Part shown: positions 23,766-34,401 of the stretch, one piece after another
Layout: each line of letters begins with the position of its first letter
How positions within the stretch are numbered: the stretch's first letter is position 1
Assembly: GCF_030272615.1 (NCBI RefSeq)
Contig: NC_081413.1
Coordinates: forward strand, 103,376,239-103,440,238
Direction of reading: 5' to 3'
DNA length: 64,000 nucleotides
Origin: Cryptomeria japonica
Taxonomy: Eukaryota; Streptophyta; Pinopsida; Cupressales; Cupressaceae
The notes under the pieces: model-generated
What the model was told of the DNA's origin: nothing
The model's database searches: none
What the model saw: the letters and a program-made list of their open reading frames with translations, nothing else
Made by a program: the position numbers and the translations under genes

Positions 23766-23822
23766 CTAGTCCTCTATTTGCAAAAGCCTAACAGCTTGTG
23801 GGAGAATCTGACACTGGTACAG

Positions 23823-24938
23823 ATGGAGAACTTAAGAAAATAGTTGGAAGGAGCTCTTGAATATTTTGATGCAGAAAAATTGAAGAATATCAATCTTGAA
23901 GATGATCTGAGGACTGCTAAGGAATTCATTAAAGGACTTTAGGAGAACCTTGTTATAGCACAAAATAAGAGAAATGAACTTCATGAGAAGATGCAGAATG
24001 ATGATGATGATGAAAAAGAAACTCTTAGAGACATTACAAATAAGTTAAGGCAAGAGAACACTAATATGAAGAATGAAATTCAAGATATGACTATGAGGTT
24101 ATGTAAGGATATTGAAGACATAAAGAAGAATGAAGAAGACTTAGCTAGGAGACTTAATGATGCTCGAAATGAAAATCTGAGACTTGGTCATGAAAATGAT
24201 AAGCTAAATACAAATCTGATTCACATGCAACATGATAAGGAGGAGCTTACAAGACAAGTTAGAATTCTGGAAAATGAGTTGGTTACTGCAAATGAACTCA
24301 AAGACAAATTCAAGAAAAGTTCAGAAAAACTTGATGACATGCTTAAAAGACAGAAACCTGATGGAAATACACATGGACTTGGATTTGAACATGGAGAAAG
24401 TTCTGGTACTGCAAATAATCAAGATCAAAACAAACCGGTAAGACAACCTAATGCTTATAAATTTAATAGGAAATCTTTTAATTGCAACAAATACGGTCAC
24501 AGAGAAAATCAATGTAGATTTAGAAATAATCAAAATACAAACTCACCCATTGGTCAATGTTCCAAATGCAACAAAGTTGGTCATAATTCAAAAAATTGTA
24601 GAATGAATGTAAAATGCTATGTTTGTGGTAGATTTGGGCATTTATCTAATCAATGCAGATCATAAATTGGTCAAGGATATGGAAAAGCTATTCAGAGGAA
24701 TAATGTAACTTGTTATGTGTGTAACAAGATTGGTCATATTGCAAAATTCTATAGAAGCAAGAATACACTGGCGAACAATAAAGGATATAGTTTGAAGGGA
24801 AAAGAAAAGGTAGATGAAGTAAAGCAAGAATTTTCAAAACAATGGATAAAGAAGAGTGATCAGAGAAGTGATGAAACTATCTCTGCACCGATAGAATAGA
24901 GTAATCCTCCACTGACAGGAGATTATTCATCTAACTGA
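23823..24938 (+). pseudogene. D ORF1: coiled-coil gag-like protein with zinc knuckles
   Basis: Frame starts at the first ATG after the primer site. TAGs replace likely Gln codons near 23841 and 23940. From 23991 an uninterrupted stretch of 224 codons begins with a long charged heptad-like region (about residues 1-115), a probable coiled coil. Four zinc-knuckle units follow: the first has lost its first Cys, the second (CSKCNKVGHNSKNC) and third (CYVCGRFGHLSNQC) are intact, and the fourth, after a TAA, has Tyr where its last Cys should be. This suits a nucleic-acid-binding gag, as in SIRE-type copia elements, though no standard copia gag domain is clear. Confidence 0.75.
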
Positions 24939-25235
24939 GGAATAATCCTTAGGGGGTATTGCAGCAAGTTGAAAATCATGCATTCTACCCTCGGTTGATG
25001 GTGAGAAGATACATTTCTTCTTTATGGGAAGATGTATTAAGTTCTCACTTAATCGACGAGCATTTAATATGGTTGTTGAAAGATATTTCATTATATAACA
25101 TCGGAGATCCTTCATTTTTGACTCACTGAGCATTCAAACATAAGAGAGCATGAAACTGAGCAAGGGCATTCTAAGGCGAAGCTGTGAAGTGATTTTGCAT
25201 TCAAAATTTTGGTTAAGAGGTATTTATCTCTTAAA

Positions 25236-27950
25236 ATGGCATCCTCATCTTCTATTCCTGAGTTTATTTCGAACCCTACCATTGTGCAAAACGTCAAATG
25301 CCCTAGATCTGCTCTTAAGATTATCCCCGAGATTGCAAACTAGGATGATTCTGTTGAAGCTTTTTCAAAAATTCCGAAGGGTGTAGCATTTGCAAAAGAC
25401 CCTAGAATCTACATACATTGCAACATAGAAAACCTAGGGACTGAGGATTTGAAGAAAATATTTAATGAGGTTATTACCAATGGAAATGGTGTGATTAAAC
25501 TTGAACATAAGATTGTGGAAGACTTAGGTTTTGTACAGATTATGAACATTCCCGAATTTCCAAAGGAAGTTGTAAGACTTGTATTGAGCACAGTCCATGG
25601 AGAGTTCATGTGGTTAGAGTCAGTTTGCAAAATAACCAAGGAAGCAATTAAGGCAGTTACTGGTTTACCTTCAACCGGTAGTAGGCCTGATAAAACCAAG
25701 AAAATACCTAACAAGGGAGTTATGGAGTTAACCGGAGCCACATATGATAGCAAGTCACTTAGAGTGAATAATGTTAAGGATATAAATGTGAGATATGTGA
25801 GTATGGTACTAGGATACAAAGCAACTCATGCAAATAGACTGAATTCTATTTCTAGCCTTTGTATTCACAGTGCATATGAGATGGTGAACAATAATGCTAA
25901 GATAGATGTTTGTGAATGGCTTAAAGATGAATTAATTGACAATTTGAAGAAGATTAAGGGAGACAAGAAAGGTACTTTCCATTTTCAAAACCTACTAGTA
26001 TGCCTGATGCTATACTTCACCAAAGAAGAAACGGACACTGGTTACCCCCACACTGGATGATCTATTGAATGAGATTATAGAGGAAGGAAATCTGTCTAAT
26101 GTGTGCAAATGGTATAATTATTTCAATGACTCTAACAAAAAAACAATTGAAGAAAGCATTATTCTACATTTGGATATTTACAAGAAAGTTTTGATAGAAG
26201 TGATTGATGAGTTACCCAATGATTTATACATGAGATTGGAATCTAAAAGGCTATCTGTGTTGTAACTAGACAAGAAGTTGAAAGTTGAAGCACTCTTGGC
26301 TGTACATCTGGTAAATTCTAAGGAAGAGATAGATGAGTTTATTTCTGAAGCTAACCAGTCAGTATTTGTTAGTGGACACTGACAAGTAAGCCTGATGGCT
26401 GGAAGGGTTAAAGAAATTGCAGCTGAGACTCCAGATAAATGGGATATATTCTTTGTAGAGAAGGAAAAGCAAGAGGAAAGAAGCAGACCAAAAATGGAAA
26501 AGACATTCAAGGTATATCAGAAAGACAAGGGAAAAGGTAAAATAGGTGGTGTACCTTCTATAAAAGTAACATATAACATCCCTCCACCAGCTTAGGACAC
26601 CCCACCTTCAACATCACTAGTTCATATAGCTAATCCACTAGATATGGCTACTGAAGGTATAACTCATGATGATACTAAACCAGAGTCTGAGATACTTTTC
26701 ACCATGAGTGTAGATACTCAAGATATAAACATTGTTGTGGACAAAGAAACTATAGAGGTTAAGGCAGAGGACAACAAGATTTTAGAGAAACCAACACACA
26801 CAATAGACTCTTCGAACACTGAGATACTAGCTCAAACAGAGCAACCAAAGACTGAGAAACCAACAAAGGACAAGACAACTAGCACATGGCTACCAAAATC
26901 TGAGAAACCGACAGTGGTACAGACAAAGAAACAATCTAAGGCAAAGGTTCATGTTGAGTTTATGACATTGACAGTTGCAGATGAGCTTAATCAAACTGAG
27001 AAACCATCAAAGGTAGAGGTATAAACACAAACAAATCCACCAGAAGAAAATGTAGGTAAAGTGGATGCATCTGATAGAAATAAAGAGGATTTAGTGAAGG
27101 TGATTGGTTAGACATCTGTTGAGAAGAAATCCACAACAAAAGTGAGCACATCTACAGGTGAATTCAAATCCACTAACATTACAGAGGCACTTTTGGATTC
27201 TATTAAAAGGATTACTGATTGCAATGCCTTAGCATTTAAGGCAATTGACAACACTCTACCTATCTTGAAGATGATTGCACCTAATTGTAAGATAGATCAC
27301 ATTAATGATTCTTTACGTAAATTGGACACATTATCCAAATTCATTGGTGATAATGTAATAACCACAGATAAGGTGAATGAGGATACCATTAAGGAGATAG
27401 TTGACAAGTAGAAAAATACATTCTTTGAGAACACCATAAAGAAATATACCGATCACTTGGATACACTTTTACCGGTACTTAATTCTACAATTTTGGAGTA
27501 TAAAGAGTTATATAGAGAAGCATTTAAACCTCATTGTTTGACAGAGGACATTGATGAGGAGATAAAAAAGACACAAAAAGAAATTGATGACATTGCAGAT
27601 AATATAATAGGTTCATCTGGACTTATATTAGTTTTTGAGTAGGAAATGGCAGTTTTTTAGGAGAAGTTGAAAAACTTGAGAAAGAGAAGGCAAGAATAAG
27701 GTCTAATGCCCAGGAACTAAAGGATAAACTTGGTCCAAGGTTGGATAGTCTTATTACTCAGAGAGTTGAATTATCTAAGGTAACAGTTCAAGGAGAGCGA
27801 TCACCGGAGCAGCAAATGCACTATCTCACTGGTATGATCTAGCAGACAGAGGCAACTCTAACTGACAGCAACAAGTTTATGCAGAGTTTGAATTTGGTTT
27901 TGTCAGACATCTTTTATATTGTAACCAACTAGTTACAAACCTTGAGGTAG
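25236..27950 (+). pseudogene. D ORF2: large protein of unknown function in the place of pol
   Basis: Starts MASSSSIPEF at 25236 and runs about 905 codons with frame changes near 26047 (in a run of C) and near 27655, and several TAA/TAG/TGA stops (26263, 26592, 27022, 27409, 27640). The N-terminal third has ITKEAIKAVTGLP followed by IDVCEWLKDEL and HFQNLLVCLMLYF, a pattern also suggested in H ORF3 and the F ORF. The middle is Lys/Glu/Thr/Pro-rich (about 26640-27100), and the C-terminus is predicted helical or coiled coil. It resembles the plant transposon-associated ORFs grouped in families such as ATHILA ORF-1, but I cannot verify that. No polymerase, protease or integrase motif is seen. Confidence 0.65.
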
Positions 27951-28128
27951 CATTTTTGTACTCTTTTGATTATTTTTGACATCCTTTGTCATTGATGTCA
28001 AAGGGGGAGTAGTGGAGAGAAAAATGCATGTACATAGGAGATCACTTGCTCAGAGGAGCACATATTTTTGGATTTCAGTTTTGGGATAACAGTTTTGGAT
28101 TTTTCTCATGAGTGTTGCCATCAATGCC

Positions 28129-28140
28129 AAAGGGGGAGAT
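28129..28140 (+). other. Polypurine tract of D
   Basis: AAAGGGGGAGAT directly before the 3' LTR start TGTTGG. Confidence 0.9.
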
Positions 28141-28936
28141 TGTTGGTATTCTACACTCTTATGAGAATAGTTGATGTTGTCATTGATGGCAACCAACTGG
28201 CAACCCACTGGCAATAGATTTCTACATGCCCGACATCACATATATTATACACCGACAGACACTAGCACCGATAGGAACTTACACCGGTATTCAAATTAAT
28301 TGGCAACAAAGCATGCCGACACTTCAATCAACATAGGATGAACTTTTTTTTATTGTAATATGATTATCTTTTGTAAGATGACATGGTATATTGTTAAAGA
28401 CTCATATGTGTATGAGATCTTATAGGTCATTTTGAAGAGGAGACATATGATATGTATGATAGAAAATAATTGTTTAGTGACAACGAAGGTTTTTGGTTAA
28501 GGTATCTATCTGAGCTTAAACCAGTACTCAACCTGGCATTAGAGATGTTGTTTTAAGCAGTACATTGTATTGGATTTAATTATCTATTATGTAGTCAGTA
28601 TGACACTTCATTGAGTAGTGAGCTCTAGGCTGTTGGCCTCCCTACATGTGCAGGCCCCTATTGTAAGTAGTATTTATTCATTGGCCAGTGAGTAAATATT
28701 GTGGGTCACAAATCCCACCAAGGTTTTTCCCACACCGGGTTTCCTCATTAAAATATCTTGTGTTATGGTGTGTTTCTATGTTGTCTTTGTTATTTGTGTT
28801 TACTGCAATAATTATTATTTACCGGTACACTGTTTTGGGTTGCAAAGTTATCAATAAGTTTAAATATTCTGCAAACTGATTAGACACTGATTCACCCCCC
28901 CTCTCAATGTCTATGGAACTATCATTGAATCTAACA
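28141..28936 (+). repeat. 3' LTR of D, 796 bp
   Basis: Starts TGTTGGTATT and ends TCTAACA; the partner of 22955-23751 with a few percent differences. Confidence 0.93.
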
Positions 28937-29173
28937 CTCAAGAGGCCAGACCTTCTAAAGGATTTAATTGCAAAAAATAAAGGAAAGCATGAAGGAAGAG
29001 AGTCTGGTTTTTTGATCATCCATTGAAGGGGAGAGCACAATACCTATCCCTTCAAAGACACAAAAAACAAAATTCTTTTTAACCTTCCATTGCAATGATT
29101 TTCTATTCTAAGTGGAGATGTTGCTCCACACATACATGGTGTTCATTTTAACTAGCATAGCAATGATGAAAGT
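28937..29173 (-). other. Leader fragment of element I between D and H
   Basis: No gene. On the minus strand it aligns with about 54300-54530 of element E (for example TGCTCT..., ATCA.AAA.CC.GA and the GGCCT stretch). The last five bases, AAAGT, are the left target duplication of H. Confidence 0.65.
29169..29173. repeat. Target site duplication AAAGT (partner 46131-46135)
   Basis: Identical 5-mers abut both ends of H. The 3' LTR end has changed from CA to AA (GGTTGAAAA against GGTTGAACA). Confidence 0.88.
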
Positions 29174-30425
29174 TGATGAGTTGAGACATTGGCATATTTT
29201 TATCCTTAGAACTCTTGAGCTTTTATCATATTTTGATTTACATAATAGTAATGATGTATATATGTATTTCAGATGTTAGCCCAAACCTATTAAAACATGT
29301 TTTGTCTTTGCCAGTTTATTCCTGCAGCCATGTTATTCATTCCTGTTGCCATGCGGATTGTTTAGGGCAATATCATTTGTGAAATTAATAGATGTCCTAA
29401 TTAAATAAAATATGTATGTATGTTATTGTATGCTATTTCTTTTGAAGTGTAAGGAATAAATGATGCGGCGATGGAAGCTCGCCTATCACACTAGTTGCAG
29501 GAAGAGATATTCAAGAAGATGACTGAAAGATAGAACAATAAAGATGCTGAAAAGCATAAGGAACGACATAGGAGAAGCAATCACGTGATACTACTGATGT
29601 CTAACTCAAGTGGACATTGGTGTTGTAAATACCGCCACAATATGTTATGACTATGGTTTGGTTTAGATCCGCATTTTCTATAGCCTAACTCCAGCTATCT
29701 CCTTTCTCGATTAGTTATCCGCCTCTTCTCTTTGGAGTGATCTGTGTTGTCTAAAGTAGATGATTTCTTTTAAAATAGGCTCTTCATCTCTTCTTACAGG
29801 TTAGATAGAAAAAAGAGAGAAAGTAGAGCAGAGGATTTTTTATAAGTGTTTTTAAGTTTCTTTTTATGTTGAATCATGTAATGACTTCCAAAGAACGATA
29901 AATAAAAATATATTATTCTAAGCACTTAGAGTTGTTTTTGGGAAGCCTGTAATCACTCACCCAAGGGGGCCCACTTGGTGAGTGTTCCTGTGCATTTGTT
30001 AAGATTAGTTTTCTTTCCTTACCTATAGTAGATGTTCTTGCATTGACTATTCCTGCATCCACTAGAAATAGATCCACTCACTATTCCTACAGCCAAACCA
30101 AAATAGAGTAATTTCTATTTATCAGCATTGAACTTAGCCAATATTGCTTGAATGAATTTATGTTAATGCAGAATTTTTCCTATAGCCTTTCAATAGTTTC
30201 AATTCTTGCTTATCTTTTCTATGTAATGTTAGTTGCTGCAGTAATGCAGAGTAGTTGTTGTAGGAACTTAGTGCATATATAGTGCAGACCCATTTCAAGT
30301 ATTACGTCCCTGGCTTGACAATCAAATAAACACTAGCTATAGAAATAGTGACTTTACCAAGTGAATGTCCAAACTTTGGGTTGAGACTTCAACTAGAGTT
30401 ATTATTCTTATTGTTGGGTTGAACA
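29174..30425 (+). repeat. 5' LTR of H, 1252 bp
   Basis: Starts TGATGAGTTGAG, ends GTTGAACA. The partner at 44869-46130 differs by about 6% over the part I compared by eye. Confidence 0.92.
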
Positions 30426-30429
30426 TTTT

Positions 30430-30447
30430 TGGCGCTGCATCCGGGGA
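30430..30447 (+). other. Primer binding site of H
   Basis: TGGCGCTGCATCCGGGGA, close to the TGGCGCCGTTGCCGGGGA type found in Athila and related gypsy elements. The tRNA assignment is tentative. Confidence 0.75.
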
Positions 30448-30549
30448 TGGTGTCAAACTAAGAACCTGTTATGGTTATTGTCTTTTCAGTTTTCAGTTAA
30501 TTGTTTTTCTGGCATACCTGATTGTTCAAATTTTTTTTCATAAATCTCC

Positions 30550-32282
30550 ATGCATAGGCGAAGAAGAGATGTTCTAGGTAGATTTCTGCCCAGTCATCCT
30601 AATCATGTAGAAATTAATTCCCCAGATATAAATCCTTTTGCTGAACTTTATCAAGCCCCAGAGAATTTGAACCACCCCGAATCTGAATTTCTAGAAGGCA
30701 GTCTCCAGTTCCTCTTTGGACCCCAAGAAGAAGATTTTCATATAGTAACTCCCCCCATAAGTCCAATGCAAGGAAACCCACCTCCTGGTGGAAATAATCC
30801 ACCACCATCACCTTTGGACCCAACATTTGAGTTCCCCATATCTGATCAACATGATAATGCTAATCTCAAGAACATTCCAGCTTCTTCCCTCCCTAAATTC
30901 TATGGATTAGTGACAGAGGATCCAAACACATTTTTGTTTGAGTTTAATGTTCTCTGTAGGAGTTTTGATTATATTACAGATGCCCATAGACTCAAAATAT
31001 TTCCTGCCACTTTGAAGGAATCATCTTTAAGATGGTTTATGAGCTTGGGTAGTAGCACAATCAATACATGGGATGAGATGAAATAATTGTTTCTTGTAAA
31101 GTATAAAGATTATTGTAGAGGCACTGATTGTCATGGGGATGATATCTTTAGAATGACACAGAAATAATATGAGAGTCTTGAAGATTATTTGGAAAGGTTT
31201 CTGTTTAGTGTCAAAAAGTCCAAGCATAGTACTCTAAATGAAGATTCTCTCAAGTTGATATTTTTGAGGGGAATCAATGATGAATGCACCGATTCTTTGG
31301 ATCTTATGGGAGGAGGTGACATTACACAGTCCACATGGAATGAAATAGGACAAATTTGTAAGAAGTATTCCAGATCTACTTCTAAAAAGAACAGATGTTT
31401 CAAGCCAGGAGCGCCTTCATCAGCATCTGGTACTGGAGTTTCTAGAATGGAACTTAGCCATTTGTTGAAGGACTTTAAGGAGGACATCATAAAAAATATG
31501 GCTACTCAGTTAAATACACTCTCAGCCAAGAAGAAGCATAAAGAAGCTGATGAATTTCTTGCAGAATTGTGCCCTCATTGTAGACAACGAAAAAAGGACT
31601 GCAGATGTAAAATGGTTGCAAATCTTGAGGTTCCTGACTTCAAGCCAATACAAGGTGAGGATGAGAAAGTTTTCTATGTTTCTCAAAGAAGGCCAAATTT
31701 CCAAAAGGTATGCCTTCGGATCCACTTTCTTTTTCTAGTTATAGTGGAAAATTTTATGTACCAAATAATCAATTGCAATCACCATATGCTCAAAATTTTG
31801 GTAATTATCCAAACTAGTATGGTTCTCAAGGCCAAGGGAAGCATTTTTCTAATCAAATGCCACAGTGGTAGTAGCCATAGGGAAATTGGTATCCACCTCA
31901 GGGCCAAGGGAGCCAGTTTCAAGGGAATTGACAACCTACTCCTCAATGGAGGGGGAGTAAGCCATGGACAACCCAATCTTCTGGTTATCAACAACCTATT
32001 CAGCAGCCACAACTGACTACAATAATGCCTCCCCCTGCAGCCACTATTGTCCCACTTAAACCAACGTAGTTGCCCACTTAGCCAATGCCAAATCCTAATA
32101 TTAAATCTCACCACCAACAACAAGCTTATTCAGCTGACCCTAATCAATACCCAACCTATTCTCTATCTATAAGTGATATTCACCTCTGATACGGGACAAC
32201 TCTGCCTAATACATCTCCTCTAGTTATCACCGAGGTACAAGAAGAACACGAAATCTCTAATCCAACAACCATAATACCTCAG
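30550..32282 (+). pseudogene. gag: H gag, broken
   Basis: Starts MHRRRRDVLGRF. A Pro-rich region is followed by the gypsy gag domain at about 30880-31300 (PKFYGLVTEDPNTFLFEF, LRWFMSLGSSTINTW, YLERFLFSVKK). TAG or TAA codons interrupt at 31084 and 31165. A Cys cluster CPHCRQRKKDCRC at about 31570 has the spacing C-x2-C-x6-C-x-C, not the usual CCHC knuckle. The frame shifts near 31708, after which a Gln/Pro/Gly-rich tail continues until the solo LTR cuts it at 32282. The same sequence resumes at 34402. Confidence 0.85.
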
Positions 32283-34396
32283 TGTAGACGTCTAAAAATG
32301 GTCAACGCTTGTGGAGTCATACTTTAACATCTGCGCATTGCCTTATTTTAGGGTTTTTGCGTCGCATTAACATTTCTTCTATGTTGTGCACTTGGTCTTT
32401 ATCATGCGAGCATCGAGTCTTTCTTCTGCATTCCTCATTGTTATCACTTTCGAATTAGGGTTTTGTCCTCTTGTTAATCTTGTCATCTTGCGATTGATTT
32501 CTCATTGATCGTTGTCATTTTCAATCTTGTCATTTTGCAATTGATTTGTCATCGATCATTGTCATTTTCAATCTTGTCATTTTGCGATCGATTTGTCATC
32601 GATCGTCGTCCTTCTCAATCATGTCAATTTGGATCAATTAGTTATTGTTCCTTGTCAATTGGCACCTTTCAATTTGGTCTCTTTATCAAACTTGGTCAAT
32701 TCGTCAACCAATCTCAATCATTTATCAGCATTGGTCCTTTGTCAGTCAGAATCATGATCAAATCAAATCGATATCAATTATCTTTTGTCAAGACCTAATT
32801 GTCATCCTTGCATTTCTAATTCATCTTCTAAGGTTTTATGATTTATTCATTTAATCTTGTTTGTCATTTTCCCTCTAGGTTAAATAATTTATATATTTAT
32901 CCTAAGTCTTCTTGTCACAATTAAATATTTATTTAATTGGCTAATTAATTCTCTCTTTTTGTGAATTAATTAATGAATGAAAAATTATTAATTAATTTAC
33001 CTAATTTTCATCAATTTCCTAATTTCCAAGTCATCATTTCTAACCCAATTTTCTAATTTCTTCTAATGTCTATTTCTATTTCAAATTATTGTCATAATTC
33101 TTGCATAGCAATTTGTCATAAATTGTCATAACTCCTTGCATAGCAATTTGTCATACACTTGTCATAATTTTGCTATTCTTGATTTGAATTTCCATTCGAA
33201 TCAATTTCATGCTAATCTTGTCTTCTCTCCAATTTGTCTATAAATTGGATGAATTTCTTCAATCAAAGGATCCCTGAATCAATCACGCTTCTAGTATTTA
33301 ATCTTGTCATCTTGCGATCGATTTCTCATTGATCATTGTCATTTTCAATCTTGTCATTTTGCGATCGATTTGTCATCGATCGTTGTCATTTTCAATCTTG
33401 TCATTTTGTGATCGATTTGTCATCGATAGTCGTCCTTCTCAATCATGTCAATTTGGATCAATTAGTTATTGTTCCTCGTCAATTGGCGCCTTTCAATTTG
33501 GTCTCTTTATCAATCTTGGTCAATTCGTCAACCAATCTCAATCATTTATCAGCATTGGTCCTTTGTCAGTTAGAATCATGATCAAATCAAATCAATATCA
33601 GTTATCTTTTGTCAAGACCTAATTGTCGTCCTTGCATTTCTAATTCATCTTCTAAGGTTTTATGATTTATTCATTTAATCTTGTTGGTCATTTTCCCTCT
33701 AGGTTAAATAATTTATTTATTTATCCTAAGTCTTCTTGTCACAATTAAATATTTATTTAATTGGCTAATTAATTCTCTCTTTTTGTGAATTAATTAATGA
33801 ATGAAAAATTACTAATTAATTTACCTAATTTTCATCAATTTCCTAATTTCCAAGTCATCATTTCTAACCTAATTTTCTAATTTCTTCTAATGTCTATTTC
33901 TATTTCAAATTATTGTCATAATTCTTGCATAGCAATTTGTCATAAATTGTCATAACTCCTTGCATAGCAATTTGTCATACACTTGTCATAATTTTGCTAT
34001 TCTTGATTTGAATTTCCATTCGAATCAATTTCATGCTAATCTTGTCTTCTCTCCAATTTGTCTATAAATTGGATGAATTTCTTCAATCAAAGGATCCCCG
34101 AATCAATCACGCTTCTAGTATTCTTACGCTACCGTCTTGTCAATCTTGCTTTCACATTATGCTTATGCACTTGAAGGTGAGATCCACAAAACAAAGCATT
34201 TTGAAGGAGAAAGAAGGAAAATGGAGAATCATGGAGGATACATTCGCATTTGTGATGGTTTGCATTTGAATTGAATGTTTTATTTTCATATCTCTATTGA
34301 ATATTTGTAGGTTTTCTTATCATTGCAATTGAGTTTTTTTATTGAGCTAGTTTAATGTTTATACTTGCTTTTATGATTCCCAAATTCCTATCTACA
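32283..34396 (+). mobile_element. Solo LTR inside H, between gag and protease
   Basis: Begins TGTAGACGTC and ends TCTACA, so TGTAGA/TCTACA are perfect inverted ends. It is flanked by CTCAG at 32278-32282 and 34397-34401. No coding capacity is seen. Removing it rejoins H in the order Gln-rich gag tail then PPFPQRLQ before protease. The start TGTAGAC..CTAAAAATG resembles the LTR starts of elements I and E, suggesting a related family. It contains an 824-bp duplication. Its first base and the TATAAAT words near 34060 suggest plus orientation. Confidence 0.9.
32476..34121 (+). repeat. 824-bp tandem duplication within the solo LTR, with nested 47-bp repeats
   Basis: 32476-33299 and 33300-34121 are near identical. 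Each copy begins with three 47-bp units built on CTTGTCATTTTGCGATCGA. Within them CGATCGAT-TTGTC-ATCGATCG forms a perfect 8-bp stem (32585-32605 and 33362-33382). Confidence 0.92.
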
Positions 34397-34401
34397 CTCA
34401 G

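Larger units (their letters stand above)
22955..28936 (+). mobile_element. Element D: pol-less LTR element with copia-type ends
   Basis: LTRs of 797 and 796 bp, a Met primer site, a polypurine tract and TG...CA ends define a complete element of 5982 bp. Between them lie a gag-like ORF with four zinc knuckles and a second ORF with no protease, integrase, RT or RNase H motifs. The flanking 5-mers are CTCGG (22950-22954) and CTCAA (28937-28941), consistent with a decayed duplication. The LTR matches, in reverse, part of the LTR of SIRE-like copia C (about 50760-50960), so C-like elements could have supplied its enzymes. It inserted into the leader of element I. Confidence 0.88.

Noticed and set aside
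23503-23769. Frame repeated at 28688-28879
   Set aside because: It lies within the D LTRs; same explanation as above.
32476-34121. CRISPR-like array because of regular 47-bp repeats
   Set aside because: Only three units per copy, no unique spacers, and the region is inside a plant LTR.
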